The notes beneath the pieces are model-generated. The model ran no database searches and was not told the origin of the DNA. It was given only the letters and a program-made list of their open reading frames with translations. The translations under genes and the position numbers were made by a program. From assembly GCA_020637395.1 (NCBI GenBank), contig JACJWA010000004.1, positions 1-52,432 on the forward strand: a DNA stretch of 52,432 nt, read 5' to 3'. Of the stretch, positions 8,734 to 17,861 are shown piece by piece. This stretch comes from Calditrichota bacterium (GTDB lineage Bacteria; Electryoneota; RPQS01). Numbering within the stretch: the first letter of the stretch is position 1; every line of letters starts with the position of its first letter.

Positions 8734-8997
8734 ATGAGTATCGTGGAGAGTACCTCCGCGAATGGGATGTTCCGGCTGGTGATAAACGAGCCGTGGTGCA
8801 AGGGGTGCCGCATTTGTGTGGACCTTTGCCCGACGAAGACGCTTTCGATGGAAGAGTCGCCGGACCGCTGGGAAGGTGTTGTGGCGAAGGTGACGGATAT
8901 GGAAGCGTGCAACGGCTGCGGAATTTGTGAAGCGGAATGTCCGGACTTTGCGATCACGGTGTTTGCGGACAAGAAGAAGGCTGGGGGTGACGCGTGA
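8734..8997 (+). CDS. korD: 2-oxoacid:ferredoxin oxidoreductase, ferredoxin (delta) subunit
   Basis: 87-aa protein carrying two [4Fe-4S] clusters, with ligand motifs CKGCRICVDLCP (about residues 25-36) and CNGCGICEAECP (about 60-72). In the four-subunit 2-oxoacid:ferredoxin oxidoreductases this subunit passes electrons from the thiamine/cluster core to free ferredoxin. The start is set by AAGGAG five bases upstream of the ATG. It opens the long kor-nfn-nuo operon and overlaps korA by four bases (GTGA). The name follows from the neighbours; on its own it would be only a ferredoxin. Confidence 0.88.
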   Translation: MSIVESTSANGMFRLVINEPWCKGCRICVDLCPTKTLSMEESPDRWEGVVAKVTDMEACNGCGICEAECPDFAITVFADKKKAGGDA

Positions 8998-10121
8998 ACG
9001 TTCGTGACAGAGTATTCTGGGCGGGAAACGAGATAATCGCCGAAGCGGCGGTCCGCGCGGGCTGCAACTTTTATGCGGGCTATCCGATTACTCCGTCATC
9101 GGAGATAGCGGCTCTCTTGTCCTTGCGACTGCCTCAGCTGGGCGGCGTGTTTTTACAGATGGAAGACGAGATCGCCGCGATGGGCGCCGTGGTGGGCGGA
9201 TCGCTGGGCGGCTCGAAAGCAATGACAGCGACATCGGGTCCGGGTTTCTCTCTTAAACAGGAGAATCTGGGCTATGCGATCATGACGGAAACTCCGTGTG
9301 TGGTCGTGGATGTGCAGCGCGGCGGACCTTCGACGGGCACGCCGACGGCACCCGCTCAGGGCGACATCATGCAGGCCCGCTGGGGCACGCACGGTGACCA
9401 CACGATTATCGCGCTGACGCCGGGCTATCCCGTGGAAGTGTATCGCGAGACAGTACGGGCATTTCATCTTTCTGAGGTGTATCGCACACCGGTCATTCTG
9501 TTGATTGACGAAGTGATTGCACACACGACAGAGAGTTTTGAGATTCCGACGGATAGTGAGCTGGATCCCGTGCAACCGCGCAACTGGTATCAGGAGAAGT
9601 ACGCGGAAAACAGTTTTCGCCCGTTCTTCGATTTCTATCAGGGCAAGCACATACACGTCACCGGATTGACGCACAACAAAGCGGGATTCGCGACGACAGT
9701 TCCGGAGATTGTCCAAGAGAGCATCGAGCATCTTGTGAACAAGATTCTGCTGAAGCAGAAGGATATTGAGCGCAACGAGTCGTATATGCTGGACGATGCG
9801 GAGATTGCGATTATCACGTTTGGATCGCCGGGCCGCGCTTCAAAAGTGGCCGTGGACGAAGCGCGCAAGGAAGGCATCAAGGTCGGCTTGATGCGCATCA
9901 TAACTTTCTGGCCGTTTCCGAAGGACACCATCCGAGCGTTGGTGGACAATGTGAAAGCGGTGATTGTGCCGGAGATGAACATGGGCATGCTCAGAATGGA
10001 AGTGGAGCGCGCGGCGATGCGCCGCGACGTGAGTCTGCACGGTGTAAATCGTGTGGGCGGAGTTCCGATCGAGCCGAAAGACGTATTAGAGAAGATTCGC
10101 GAGGTGCATCGTGGCCTTTAG
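8994..10121 (+). CDS. korA: 2-oxoglutarate (2-oxoacid):ferredoxin oxidoreductase alpha subunit
   Basis: 375-aa subunit that forms the thiamine-pyrimidine half-site and binds the 2-oxoacid. YPITPSSEI near the N-terminus, MEDEIAAMGAVVGGSLGG and TATSGPGFSLKQENLGYA are the standard KorA/VorB signatures, followed by the PSTGTPTAPAQGD substrate loop; the C-terminal third (DAEIAIITFGSPGRA onward) is the transketolase-C-like domain. Start is GTG at 8994 with GGGGGTGA upstream, overlapping korD. In anaerobes the enzyme either oxidises 2-oxoglutarate to succinyl-CoA with ferredoxin or runs in reverse in the reductive TCA cycle. Substrate (2-oxoglutarate or branched 2-oxoacids) cannot be fixed from sequence by eye. 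Confidence 0.92.
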   Translation: MNVRDRVFWAGNEIIAEAAVRAGCNFYAGYPITPSSEIAALLSLRLPQLGGVFLQMEDEIAAMGAVVGGSLGGSKAMTATSGPGFSLKQENLGYAIMTETPCVVVDVQRGGPSTGTPTAPAQGDIMQARWGTHGDHTIIALTPGYPVEVYRETVRAFHLSEVYRTPVILLIDEVIAHTTESFEIPTDSELDPVQPRNWYQEKYAENSFRPFFDFYQGKHIHVTGLTHNKAGFATTVPEIVQESIEHLVNKILLKQKDIERNESYMLDDAEIAIITFGSPGRASKVAVDEARKEGIKVGLMRIITFWPFPKDTIRALVDNVKAVIVPEMNMGMLRMEVERAAMRRDVSLHGVNRVGGVPIEPKDVLEKIREVHRGL

Positions 10122-11016
10122 TTACGCGGAATGGCTTCGTCCCGAATTGATGCCGCACATCTGGTGTCCGGGGTGCGGCATTGGCATTGTGCTGAAGACC
10201 TTGATTCGCAGCATGGAATCCATGGGCTGGGATCAGGACACGACCGGGTTTGTGTCGGGCATCGGCTGCACATCGCGTGCACCGGGCTACGTGAACATGA
10301 ACACGCTGCATACGACGCACGGCCGCGCGATGACATTTGCGACCGGGCTGAAAATGGCGGCGCCGGAGCGTAATGTGGTGGTGATGGCGGGTGACGGTGA
10401 TTCGGCGGCGATTGGCGGCAATCATCTGATTCACAGCTGCCGCCGCAACATCAATATCACGCTGGTGATCGTCAATAACGAGATCTACGGCATGACGGGC
10501 GGTCAGTTTTCTCCGACGACGCCGGGTGGTTCGAAAGCCGCGACGTCGCCCTACGGGAATATTGATCCGGGATTCGATCTTTGCAAGTTGTGTATCGCGG
10601 CAGGAGCGACGTATGTGGCACGCGGTCACGTGGCGAATGCGATCTATCTCGAGCGTTTGATCAAGGGCGGTTTGTCGCACAAAGGGTTTGCCGTGATTGA
10701 GGTGATGTCAAATTGTCATACGCAGTTTGGCCGCCGCAACAAGCATCCGGATCCTGCGGAATTGGTGCAGCACATTGCGTCGAACGCGGTGATGCTCAGC
10801 AAGTGGGAAAAGCTGACCGCGGAAGAGCGCGAAGGCAAGTATCCGATCGGCGTGTTGCACAAAGACACGGAGAAGCCTGAGTACACCGAGCAGTACGCGA
10901 AGCTGCAGAAGTTTGCACAGGACCGTGTCCGCGAAGCGTCGCGCAAGATCGCGGAGGCGGAGTCCATGAAACCAAAGCCGGAAGCGACCGGAGGAGCGAG
11001 TCCTTTTGAGGTCTGA
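10111..11016 (+). CDS. korB: 2-oxoacid:ferredoxin oxidoreductase beta (TPP) subunit
   Basis: 301-aa TPP-binding subunit. Evidence: HIWCPGCGIG near the N-terminus (cluster/TPP region), GIGCTSRAPGY, the thiamine diphosphate motif GDGDSAAIGGNH and NNEIYGMTGGQFSPTTP, all classical for KorB. It forms the catalytic heterodimer with KorA. The GTG start at 10111 lies inside the korA end (11-base overlap) with GAGGTG just upstream, implying translational coupling. The C-terminal 60 residues are charged and weakly conserved, as usual. Confidence 0.93.
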   Translation: MAFSYAEWLRPELMPHIWCPGCGIGIVLKTLIRSMESMGWDQDTTGFVSGIGCTSRAPGYVNMNTLHTTHGRAMTFATGLKMAAPERNVVVMAGDGDSAAIGGNHLIHSCRRNINITLVIVNNEIYGMTGGQFSPTTPGGSKAATSPYGNIDPGFDLCKLCIAAGATYVARGHVANAIYLERLIKGGLSHKGFAVIEVMSNCHTQFGRRNKHPDPAELVQHIASNAVMLSKWEKLTAEEREGKYPIGVLHKDTEKPEYTEQYAKLQKFAQDRVREASRKIAEAESMKPKPEATGGASPFEV

Positions 11017-11578
11017 GATCCGATTTGCCGGAGTCGGCGGGCAGGGCAACATTCTGGCCGGCGAATGGGTCGCGCTGGCGGCTCATAATATGGGATTAAA
11101 CGCTCTGCAGAGTCCGACCTACACGGCGCAAGTGCGCGGCGGTCCAACGACTGTGGACGTCTTGATAGACAAGGAACCGTTGGGCTACCCGCGACTGACG
11201 AGCATTGACTTTTTCCTCTGCCTTGCGCAGGGCGCGTGGAAGCTGTTTGCGACTCAGTTGCGGGACGATACGGTAGTGGTCGTGGACCCCAATCTGGTTA
11301 AGAATGTCGGGCAGGGTCCGCAGATGGTGTACCCGATACCGATTATTCAGATCACAAAGCAGGCCGTCGAGAAACCGGTGTTCACCAGTGCGGTGTCTCT
11401 GGGGATTTTCTGTCGCCTGACGAACGTGATTCCGCGCGATAATATGATTCATACCATAGAACAAAATGCTCCTGCGGGAACGGTGGAGAAGAATCTATTG
11501 GCTTTCAACACAGGTTGGGAGTCTGTGGAGGGTGTGATACCGGTTCCCCGCAACGAGCTGTCCGTACAAAACGCATAA
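11006..11578 (+). CDS. korC: 2-oxoacid:ferredoxin oxidoreductase gamma subunit
   Basis: 190-aa gamma subunit with the hallmark N-terminus IRFAGVGGQGNILAGE and the SPTYTAQVRGGPTTVDV segment, both typical of the gamma family that clamps the alpha/beta dimer. The best start is TTG at 11006, overlapping korB by 11 bases, with GGAGGAG upstream; no ATG or GTG fits before the conserved motif. It completes the order D-A-B-C and is followed two bases later by nfnA. Confidence 0.92.
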   Translation: MRSEIRFAGVGGQGNILAGEWVALAAHNMGLNALQSPTYTAQVRGGPTTVDVLIDKEPLGYPRLTSIDFFLCLAQGAWKLFATQLRDDTVVVVDPNLVKNVGQGPQMVYPIPIIQITKQAVEKPVFTSAVSLGIFCRLTNVIPRDNMIHTIEQNAPAGTVEKNLLAFNTGWESVEGVIPVPRNELSVQNA

Positions 11579-11580
11579 TT

Positions 11581-12453
11581 ATGGAACAGGGATATCTGAT
11601 TCATCTTCACCGCAAGCTCGCGGACCGAATTCACGAGTATTGGGTGGACGCCCCGCTGATTGCCAAGAAGCATCGGGCGGGACAATTTGTGATTCTACGT
11701 CTGCATGAACATGGCGAACGCATTCCGCTGACGGTGGTGGAAACGGACCCTGAACAGGGACGTATTCGCTTGATCGTGCAAGTAGCAGGCAAGACGACGG
11801 AAGAGTTTGGCGATTACACGGCGGGGGATCACATTCTGGATGTGGTCGGCCCGTTGGGATTGCAAACGCATGTGGACGATTGGGGCAAGCTGATCGTGAT
11901 TGGCGGAGGTGTCGGCGCGGCGCCTTTGCTTCCGATTGCCAAGGCCGCCAAGTCTCACGGCAACACGGTGAATGCGATTATCGGCGCGCGCTCGAAAGAA
12001 TTGTTGATCCTGACTGAGGAATTCGCCGAAGTATGTGACGAGCTGCGCATTTGCACCGACGATGGCACGGAAGGCACGAAGGGTTTCGTCTCGGATGTGC
12101 TGGATCAGTGGTGCGATCAGGGCGCAGGTTACAAGTTTGGAATCGCGGTCGGTCCGGTGCCGATGATGAACGCAGTCGCGAAAGTCTTGAAGCGCTGGGA
12201 GATTCCGGGGCTTGCTTCGTTGAATCCGATCATGGTGGACGGAACGGGAATGTGCGGAGCGTGCCGGGTGACGGTCCACGGCGAGACGCGGTTTGCGTGC
12301 GTCGAGGGACCGGAGTTTGACATCCACGGCGTGGACTTTCACGAACTGACGCTGCGCAACCGCTCTTACACGGAAGAAGAGCATGAAGCGGTCGAGCACT
12401 TGCATGCATGTCATCTAACTCAAGCGATCAATCATGTCCGAACAGAAGCGTAA
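11581..12453 (+). CDS. nfnA: NADH-dependent ferredoxin:NADP+ oxidoreductase subunit A (sulfide dehydrogenase beta-like)
   Basis: 290-aa small subunit of the bifurcating transhydrogenase NfnAB, also known as sulfide dehydrogenase/ferredoxin-NADP reductase SudB. An FAD-binding barrel comes first (GQFVILRLHEHGERIPLT), then the NAD domain (IVIGGGVGAAPLLPIAKAAK), and a C-terminal [2Fe-2S] motif (GTGMCGACRV and FACVEGPEFD). Start is ATG at 11581, two bases after korC; a longer reading from 11515 would run inside korC and is not needed. It binds NAD(H) and holds one FAD. It is placed to use the ferredoxin reduced by Kor. Confidence 0.92.
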   Translation: MEQGYLIHLHRKLADRIHEYWVDAPLIAKKHRAGQFVILRLHEHGERIPLTVVETDPEQGRIRLIVQVAGKTTEEFGDYTAGDHILDVVGPLGLQTHVDDWGKLIVIGGGVGAAPLLPIAKAAKSHGNTVNAIIGARSKELLILTEEFAEVCDELRICTDDGTEGTKGFVSDVLDQWCDQGAGYKFGIAVGPVPMMNAVAKVLKRWEIPGLASLNPIMVDGTGMCGACRVTVHGETRFACVEGPEFDIHGVDFHELTLRNRSYTEEEHEAVEHLHACHLTQAINHVRTEA

Positions 12454-13873
12454 TCTAAAAGCTCATCCGCCGCGGGTGAAGATGCCGGAGCGCACGGCGG
12501 AAGAGCGCATTCAGGACTTCAAAGAAGTCCCGGTGGGATATACTGAAGAGCAGGCGATGGCGGAGGCCAGCCGCTGTTTGGATTGCAAAAATCCGAAGTG
12601 CGTGGCAGGCTGTCCGGTCAATATCAATATTCCGAAGTTTCTGCGCGAAGTGCGCGCGGGCGAGTTTCAGGAAGCGGCGAATACGCTGCGCTCCACGAAT
12701 GCTCTGCCGGCGGTGTGCGGACGGGTTTGTCCGCAGGAAGAACAGTGCGAATCGCGCTGCATCGAAGGCATCAAGCATGAGCCGGTTGCCGTTGGCAATC
12801 TCGAGAGATTTGTCGCGGACTGGGAGCGCATGCACAAGCAGGTGACGGAGCGGACCTCGGTCGAGCCGACGGGCCGCAAGGTGGCGATTGCCGGGTCCGG
12901 TCCCGCGGGACTGACCGTTGCCGGAGACTTGGTGAAGCTCGGACACGATGTGACGGTGTTTGAGGCGCTGCATCGTCCGGCGGGTGTGCTGGCCTACGGA
13001 ATTCCAACTTTTCGTCTGCCGCGCGACATCGTGCAGTCTGAGATTGACTATATCGAGCGCCTTGGTGTGAAGTTCGTCTATAACGTCGTGATCGGCGTGA
13101 CGGTGACTTTGGAAGAGTTGTTTGCATCGGGTTACGACGCGGTGTTCGTGGGAACTGGCGCGGGTTTACCCAAAATGCTGAACATTCCGGGTGAAAACTT
13201 GATCGGCGTGTTCAGTTCCAACGAATTCCTGACACGCATCAACCTGCTTGGTGCGGACAAGTTCCCGGATTTTGACACGCCGGTCTTGCATGCCAAGCAC
13301 ACCGTGGTGGTGGGCGGCGGCAACACGGCGATGGACTCGGCGCGCGTGGCGAAGCGACTGAACAAAGAGAAGGTGTCTCTGGTGTATCGCCGCTCGCATG
13401 ACGAGCTTCCGGCGCGCCGAGAAGAAGTGCATCATGCCGAAGCCGAAGGCATCGAGTTCAATCTGCTGTGCAATCCAATCGAGATTATTGGCGACGAGCA
13501 CTATCGAGTGAAAGCGATTCGCTGCATCAGAATGCAGTTGGGCGAACCGGACGCGTCGGGACGCAGAAGGCCGGAGCCGATTCCGGGCAGCGAGTTTGAA
13601 CTGGAGTGCGACGTGGTGATCGTGGCGGTCGGCAATGCGCCGAATCCGATTTTGACGAAGGCGACGCCCGAGATCAAGCTCTCGAAGTGGGGCACGATCA
13701 ACGTAGATCCGGAGACCTGCGCGACGAGCATGCCGGGCGTTTATGCGGGTGGTGACATCGTGAGCGGCGCGGCAACGGTGATCTTGGCGATGGGTGCGGG
13801 CCGCAAAGCTGCCAACGCAATGCACGAGTACTTGATGAACCTTCCCCCGAAGCAGGCAACGAGAGCCAGCTGA
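12434..13873 (+). CDS. nfnB: NADH-dependent ferredoxin:NADP+ oxidoreductase subunit B (GltD-like)
   Basis: 479-aa large subunit of NfnAB, related to the small subunit of glutamate synthase. The N-terminal cluster-binding region shows CLDCKNPKCVAGCPVNI and CGRVCPQEEQCESRC, which hold two [4Fe-4S] clusters. An FAD Rossmann motif follows (VAIAGSGPAGLTVAGDL, about 152-168) with a YGIPTFRLP loop, then the NADP(H) domain (VVVGGGNTAMDSARVAKRL) and a C-terminal GDIVSGAATV FAD contact. The protein carries the bifurcating FAD. It overlaps nfnA by 20 bases and nuoA by one. No gltB large subunit lies nearby, so Nfn is preferred over glutamate synthase. Confidence 0.92.
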   Translation: MSEQKRNLKAHPPRVKMPERTAEERIQDFKEVPVGYTEEQAMAEASRCLDCKNPKCVAGCPVNINIPKFLREVRAGEFQEAANTLRSTNALPAVCGRVCPQEEQCESRCIEGIKHEPVAVGNLERFVADWERMHKQVTERTSVEPTGRKVAIAGSGPAGLTVAGDLVKLGHDVTVFEALHRPAGVLAYGIPTFRLPRDIVQSEIDYIERLGVKFVYNVVIGVTVTLEELFASGYDAVFVGTGAGLPKMLNIPGENLIGVFSSNEFLTRINLLGADKFPDFDTPVLHAKHTVVVGGGNTAMDSARVAKRLNKEKVSLVYRRSHDELPARREEVHHAEAEGIEFNLLCNPIEIIGDEHYRVKAIRCIRMQLGEPDASGRRRPEPIPGSEFELECDVVIVAVGNAPNPILTKATPEIKLSKWGTINVDPETCATSMPGVYAGGDIVSGAATVILAMGAGRKAANAMHEYLMNLPPKQATRAS

Positions 13874-14235
13874 TGGACCAGATACAAAACATTATTCCGG
13901 TCAGCATGGCCATCGGCACGCTGTTGTTCGGCGGGTTCTTGGTCGGGTTGCCGTATTTGATTGCACCGCGCAGCAAGGGACGCTATCGTTCCGAGACCTA
14001 TGAGAGCGGTCAGCCGATCATTGGCGAGGCGTGGGTTCAGGTGCGTGCGCACTACTATATCTACGCTCTCGTGTTCATGGCGTTTGATGTGGAAACGGCG
14101 TTCATCGTTCCGTGTGTGGCCGTGCTGCGGTCGTGGGACAGTTGGCTGCCGGTGATCGAGGTCGTGGCCTTTCTGGTGATCTTGAGCCTCTCTCTGGTGT
14201 ATGCGCTGAAAAAGAAAGTGCTGGAGTGGACGTAA
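13873..14235 (+). CDS. nuoA: Complex I subunit A
   Basis: 120-aa membrane subunit with three helices (about 8-30, 63-85, 93-115). The loop YESGQPIIGEAWVQVRAHYYIYAL is the conserved NuoA/ND3 loop near the quinone tunnel; FMAFDVETAF follows with its conserved acidic residues. Starts at the ATG overlapping the nfnB stop (TGATG). First gene of the nuo block. Confidence 0.95.
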   Translation: MDQIQNIIPVSMAIGTLLFGGFLVGLPYLIAPRSKGRYRSETYESGQPIIGEAWVQVRAHYYIYALVFMAFDVETAFIVPCVAVLRSWDSWLPVIEVVAFLVILSLSLVYALKKKVLEWT

Positions 14236-14238
14236 ACT

Positions 14239-14781
14239 ATGAGTGAAGAACAACGCGAGCCCGTTCAGCCGGAGCTTCCGGCAGGGGACGAGCACGATAC
14301 AGAAAGTATTCCGCCAATCGTGCGTTTTCTGCCGTTGCAGAAGGCGTTGGATTTGGCGCGGGCAAATTCGCTCTGGCCGCTGACCTTCGGCATCGCGTGC
14401 TGCGCGATCGAAATGATGGCGGCGTCTGCGAGTCGGTATGACACGGATCGCTTTGGCGCGGGCGTGTTTCGCAATTCGCCTCGTCAGGCGGACCTGATGA
14501 TTGTCGCGGGAACGGTGAATCTGAAGATGGCGCCGATTATCAAGCGGCTGTACGATCAGATGCCGTCGCCGAAGTGGGTGATTGCTTTGGGGTCGTGCGC
14601 GATTTGCGGCGGTCCATTTGATCAGGAAGAGAATTACGCAGTCTTGGAGGGAGTGGAGAAGGTGGTGCCGGTGGACGTGTTTGTCCCGGGCTGTCCGCCT
14701 CGACCCGAAGCTCTGATCCACGCAATTCTCGAGTTGCAGGAACGTATTAAGTCAGGAACAACCAATGCCACTCGAGCCTGA
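14239..14781 (+). CDS. nuoB: Complex I subunit B (N2 cluster)
   Basis: 180-aa hydrophilic subunit that binds the terminal [4Fe-4S] cluster N2. Ligands seen are the tandem Cys54-Cys55 (GIACCAIEMM), Cys121 (GSCAICGG) and Cys153 (VPGCPPRPEA). RYDTDRFGAG and PRQADLMIVAGTV are family signatures. The first 25 residues are acidic and poorly conserved. The gene overlaps nuoCD by 17 bases. Confidence 0.96.
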   Translation: MSEEQREPVQPELPAGDEHDTESIPPIVRFLPLQKALDLARANSLWPLTFGIACCAIEMMAASASRYDTDRFGAGVFRNSPRQADLMIVAGTVNLKMAPIIKRLYDQMPSPKWVIALGSCAICGGPFDQEENYAVLEGVEKVVPVDVFVPGCPPRPEALIHAILELQERIKSGTTNATRA

Positions 14782-16420
14782 ATCGGATGCTCCGGTTTCG
14801 GAGCAGCCGAGTCGTTACTTGGAGTTGATTGAGCGCCTGAAGAAAGCGGGCGCGTCGGAAGCAGCGGCGGTAGACTATGATAAGCACGGCATGGATGTGG
14901 ATGTCGTGGTGACTCCGCAGGCGCTGCATGATGTTGCGCGTCTTTTGAAGAGTGAGCACTTTGCGCTGGAGGCTGGACTCGGTGTGGACCGTCAGCCGGA
15001 GCTTGAAGTGCTTTATCTTTTCAAGCCCTACGGCGCGGGTCCGCGGGTCAAGCTCAGAGTCAGGACGGATCGCGACTCCGCGACGCTGCCGACCCTGAGC
15101 AATGTGTTTGGCGGAACCGATTGGTACGAGCGCGAAATCAACGACATGTTTGGAATCACGTTCACGGATCATCCGCATCCGCGTCCGCTGATTTTGCCGC
15201 ACTACACGAACTTCCATCCGCTGCGCAAGGACTTCCATGGCGCTCCAATCGTCGTTCCCGATGACACGGTGGAGATTCCGGAGGTGGACGTGCAGGAAGC
15301 GATGAAGCGCGGGCAAGCGGAAGGCCGCCGGGACGATTTCTTCTTGAATCTGGGTCCTCAGCATCCTTCCACGCACGGCGTGTTGCGTATTCTGCTGCAT
15401 GTCGAAGGCGAGACGGTGCTGGGCGGCCGCTGCCATCTGGGCTACAGCCATCGCGGCACGGAGAAGCTCGCGGAAAAGAAGCAGTACGTGCAGTTCCTGC
15501 CCTACACGGACCGCATGGACTATCTTTCGCCGTTAAACTACAATTGGGGCTATGCGAAGCTGCTCGAACGCGCGGCGGGAGTCGAAAGCACACCGCGCGC
15601 GGAAGCGATTCGTCTGATCATGGCCGAGCTGGGCCGTGTGGCCAGTCATTTGGTGTGGCTGGGGACGTATCTTCTCGACTTGGGCGCGATCACGCCGTTT
15701 CTTTACTGCTTTGAGGACAGAGAACAGATTCTCACATTCTTCGAACGCGTTTCCGGCCAGCGCATGATGACGTCCTATATTGTGTTCGGCGGCGTGCGCA
15801 ACGACGTGTATCCGGAATTTGTAAAAGAGATTTCGGAGTTTGTCAAGTTTGAGCGCAAACGCCTGTTGGAATACGAGACATTGGTCATCGAAAATGAGAT
15901 TTTCCTGATGCGCACACAAGGCGTCGGAAAGATTTCCAAAGAGCAGGCGCTGGAGTTTGGCGTCGGCGGTCCGGTGCTGCGCGGGTCGGGTATTGCCTAT
16001 GACGCGCGCAAGGATGAGCCGTATTGCGATCTCTACAACGAGTTGGACTGGAAAGTGGAGTCAGATGCGCGCGGGGATTGCTTTGCTCGCTCGCACGTGC
16101 GCATGAATGAAATCGTTCAGAGTCTGAACTTGATCGAACAGGCGCTTTCCAAACTCGAAGAAGGTCCGGTGCGCGCGAAGGTCCCGCGTATCTTCAAGGT
16201 CGCGGAAGGCGAGTACTACTCTGTGACGGAAGGACCTCGCGGCGTCATTGGCTGGTATCTGGTTGCGGACGGCAGCTCCAATCCTTACCGTTTGAAAGTT
16301 CGTGTGCCGTCGTATGCAAATCTGCAAGTGGTCGAGCAATTGATTCCAGGCACGCGTGTCGCGGACGTGATTTCAATTCTCGGCAGTCTTGACGTCGTAA
16401 TTCCGGAGATTGACCGGTGA
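14765..16420 (+). CDS. nuoCD: Complex I fused subunit C/D
   Basis: 551-aa fusion of the NuoC (about 1-180) and NuoD (about 190-551) subunits. The NuoC part ends in the typical DWYEREINDMFGI and HPHPRPLILP. The NuoD part has LGPQHPSTHGVLR, GYSHRGTEKLAE (His of the quinone pocket) and PYTDRMDY (Tyr of the same pocket), and closes with the usual GSLDVVIPEIDR tail. These residues show that quinone binding is retained. Fusion of C and D is known in several bacterial groups. ATG at 14765 overlaps nuoB. Confidence 0.95.
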   Translation: MPLEPESDAPVSEQPSRYLELIERLKKAGASEAAAVDYDKHGMDVDVVVTPQALHDVARLLKSEHFALEAGLGVDRQPELEVLYLFKPYGAGPRVKLRVRTDRDSATLPTLSNVFGGTDWYEREINDMFGITFTDHPHPRPLILPHYTNFHPLRKDFHGAPIVVPDDTVEIPEVDVQEAMKRGQAEGRRDDFFLNLGPQHPSTHGVLRILLHVEGETVLGGRCHLGYSHRGTEKLAEKKQYVQFLPYTDRMDYLSPLNYNWGYAKLLERAAGVESTPRAEAIRLIMAELGRVASHLVWLGTYLLDLGAITPFLYCFEDREQILTFFERVSGQRMMTSYIVFGGVRNDVYPEFVKEISEFVKFERKRLLEYETLVIENEIFLMRTQGVGKISKEQALEFGVGGPVLRGSGIAYDARKDEPYCDLYNELDWKVESDARGDCFARSHVRMNEIVQSLNLIEQALSKLEEGPVRAKVPRIFKVAEGEYYSVTEGPRGVIGWYLVADGSSNPYRLKVRVPSYANLQVVEQLIPGTRVADVISILGSLDVVIPEIDR

Positions 16421-17379
16421 GCTTACCTGAAATTCTCCTCCGCTTGGTGCTCGCGTTTGGAATAGTCGTGACGTTTGTGGCGTTGAACGCGCTGTTCCTG
16501 GTGTGGCTCGAGCGCAAAGTGTCGGCGGTCATTCAGAATCGCATGGGTCCGATGGAAGTCGGGCCGATTGGACTTCTGCAGACCATGGCCGACGCCCTGA
16601 AACTGTTGGGCAAAGAGATGATTACGCCGACGTCGGTGGATCGCATTGCGTTCCTGCTGGCGCCGATCATTGCGTTTCTTCCCGCACCGCTCTTGGTGGC
16701 CGCGATTCCGATTGCCGAAGGCGTCGGCGCGAGCGATCTGAATGTCGGCGCGATTTACCTGTTCGCGATTGCGAATATCGCATTTTTGGGCATCCTGATG
16801 GCGGGTTGGTCCTCCAACAACAAATATTCGCTGTTGGGGGCGATGCGCGCCGTGGCGCAAAACGTCAGCTATGAGATTCCGATGCTTCTGGCAGTGCTCA
16901 CGGTGATTCTGATGGCGGGGTCGCTGAAACTGAGCGATGTGGTCGCAGCGCAGAGTCCCGTGCCCTTCATCGTGTTTCAGCCGATTGCGTTTGTGATCTA
17001 CCTGATCTGCGGCGTGGCGGAATCCAATCGCACGCCGTTCGACCTGCCGGAAGCCGAATCGGAGCTCGTCGCGGGATACCACACCGAGTTCACGGGAATG
17101 CGCTTCGCGCTGTTCTTCCTGGCCGAATACACGCAGGTGTTTGTGTTGTCGGCGATCATCACGCTGTTCTTCCTGGGCGGCTGGAACGGTCCGTTCCTTC
17201 CTGGATGGCTGTGGTTCTTCCTGAAGACCTATGTGATGATCTTCATCGTAATGTGGCTGCGCTGGACGTATCCCAGACTTCGCTCGGATCAATTGATGAA
17301 TTTCAATTGGCGGGTGCTGCTGCCGTTGGCGATTCTCAATCTCTTGATTTCGACCGTGCTGTACAGGGGAGGGCTGTAA
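16417..17379 (+). CDS. nuoH: Complex I subunit H
   Basis: 320-aa membrane subunit that links the quinone site to the proton-pumping arm. Eight helices are expected; motifs WLERKVSAVIQNRMGP (after helix 1), the acidic loop FDLPEAESELVAGYHTEF and WLRWTYPRLRSDQLM near the C-terminus are all conserved. GTG start overlaps the nuoCD stop by four bases (GTGA). Confidence 0.96.
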   Translation: MSLPEILLRLVLAFGIVVTFVALNALFLVWLERKVSAVIQNRMGPMEVGPIGLLQTMADALKLLGKEMITPTSVDRIAFLLAPIIAFLPAPLLVAAIPIAEGVGASDLNVGAIYLFAIANIAFLGILMAGWSSNNKYSLLGAMRAVAQNVSYEIPMLLAVLTVILMAGSLKLSDVVAAQSPVPFIVFQPIAFVIYLICGVAESNRTPFDLPEAESELVAGYHTEFTGMRFALFFLAEYTQVFVLSAIITLFFLGGWNGPFLPGWLWFFLKTYVMIFIVMWLRWTYPRLRSDQLMNFNWRVLLPLAILNLLISTVLYRGGL

Positions 17380-17861
17380 TGAGTGATCGTGAACGCGGTT
17401 TCTTCCCGGGTCTGATGAGTCTGTTGAGCGGATTGGGTGTGACGTTTCGCGCGATCTTCCGCCGCAGAGTGACGATTCAATATCCGCATGAGCCCGTGCC
17501 GGTTTCTCCGCGCTATCGCGGACCGGTGCATCTGATAGCGGAAAGCGTGGCGTCGGAGCACAAGTGCATCGGCTGTTTGGCGTGCCAGAGGATTTGCCCG
17601 ACGGGGGCAATTCCGGTGCTCACGACGCGCAAGAACGAGCAAAACAAGAATGAACCCGTGGACTTCGTGATAGACGACGCGCTGTGCTGCTATTGCGGTC
17701 TATGCGTCGAAGCCTGTCCGACTGCGGCGCTCGAACATACGCCGATCGGCGACATGGCGGTCTATACGCCTTCGATGCTGCGCCGCGAAATTCTGCACGA
17801 CAACACGGTGACGAACGAAAATTTCCCGACTCGCAAGGGCAAGACGGGAGGCAAATCATGA
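17379..17861 (+). CDS. nuoI: Complex I subunit I (2[4Fe-4S])
   Basis: 160-aa ferredoxin-like subunit with two cluster motifs, CIGCLACQRICP and CCYCGLCVEACP (clusters N6a/N6b), and an N-terminal amphipathic helix that lies on the membrane. I start at ATG 17379, which overlaps the nuoH stop (TAATG); the open frame extends further upstream only inside nuoH. In complexes without NuoEFG this subunit is the natural docking point for a soluble ferredoxin. Confidence 0.95.
   Translation: MSDRERGFFPGLMSLLSGLGVTFRAIFRRRVTIQYPHEPVPVSPRYRGPVHLIAESVASEHKCIGCLACQRICPTGAIPVLTTRKNEQNKNEPVDFVIDDALCCYCGLCVEACPTAALEHTPIGDMAVYTPSMLRREILHDNTVTNENFPTRKGKTGGKS

Noticed and set aside
12434..13873. Glutamate synthase small subunit
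   Set aside because: No large subunit is adjacent and the partner gene is an NfnA/SudB homolog, so NfnB is the better call.
16423..17610. 395-codon minus-strand open frame
   Set aside because: Antisense of nuoH and nuoI; rich in Arg, His and Gln as expected from reversed hydrophobic codons.
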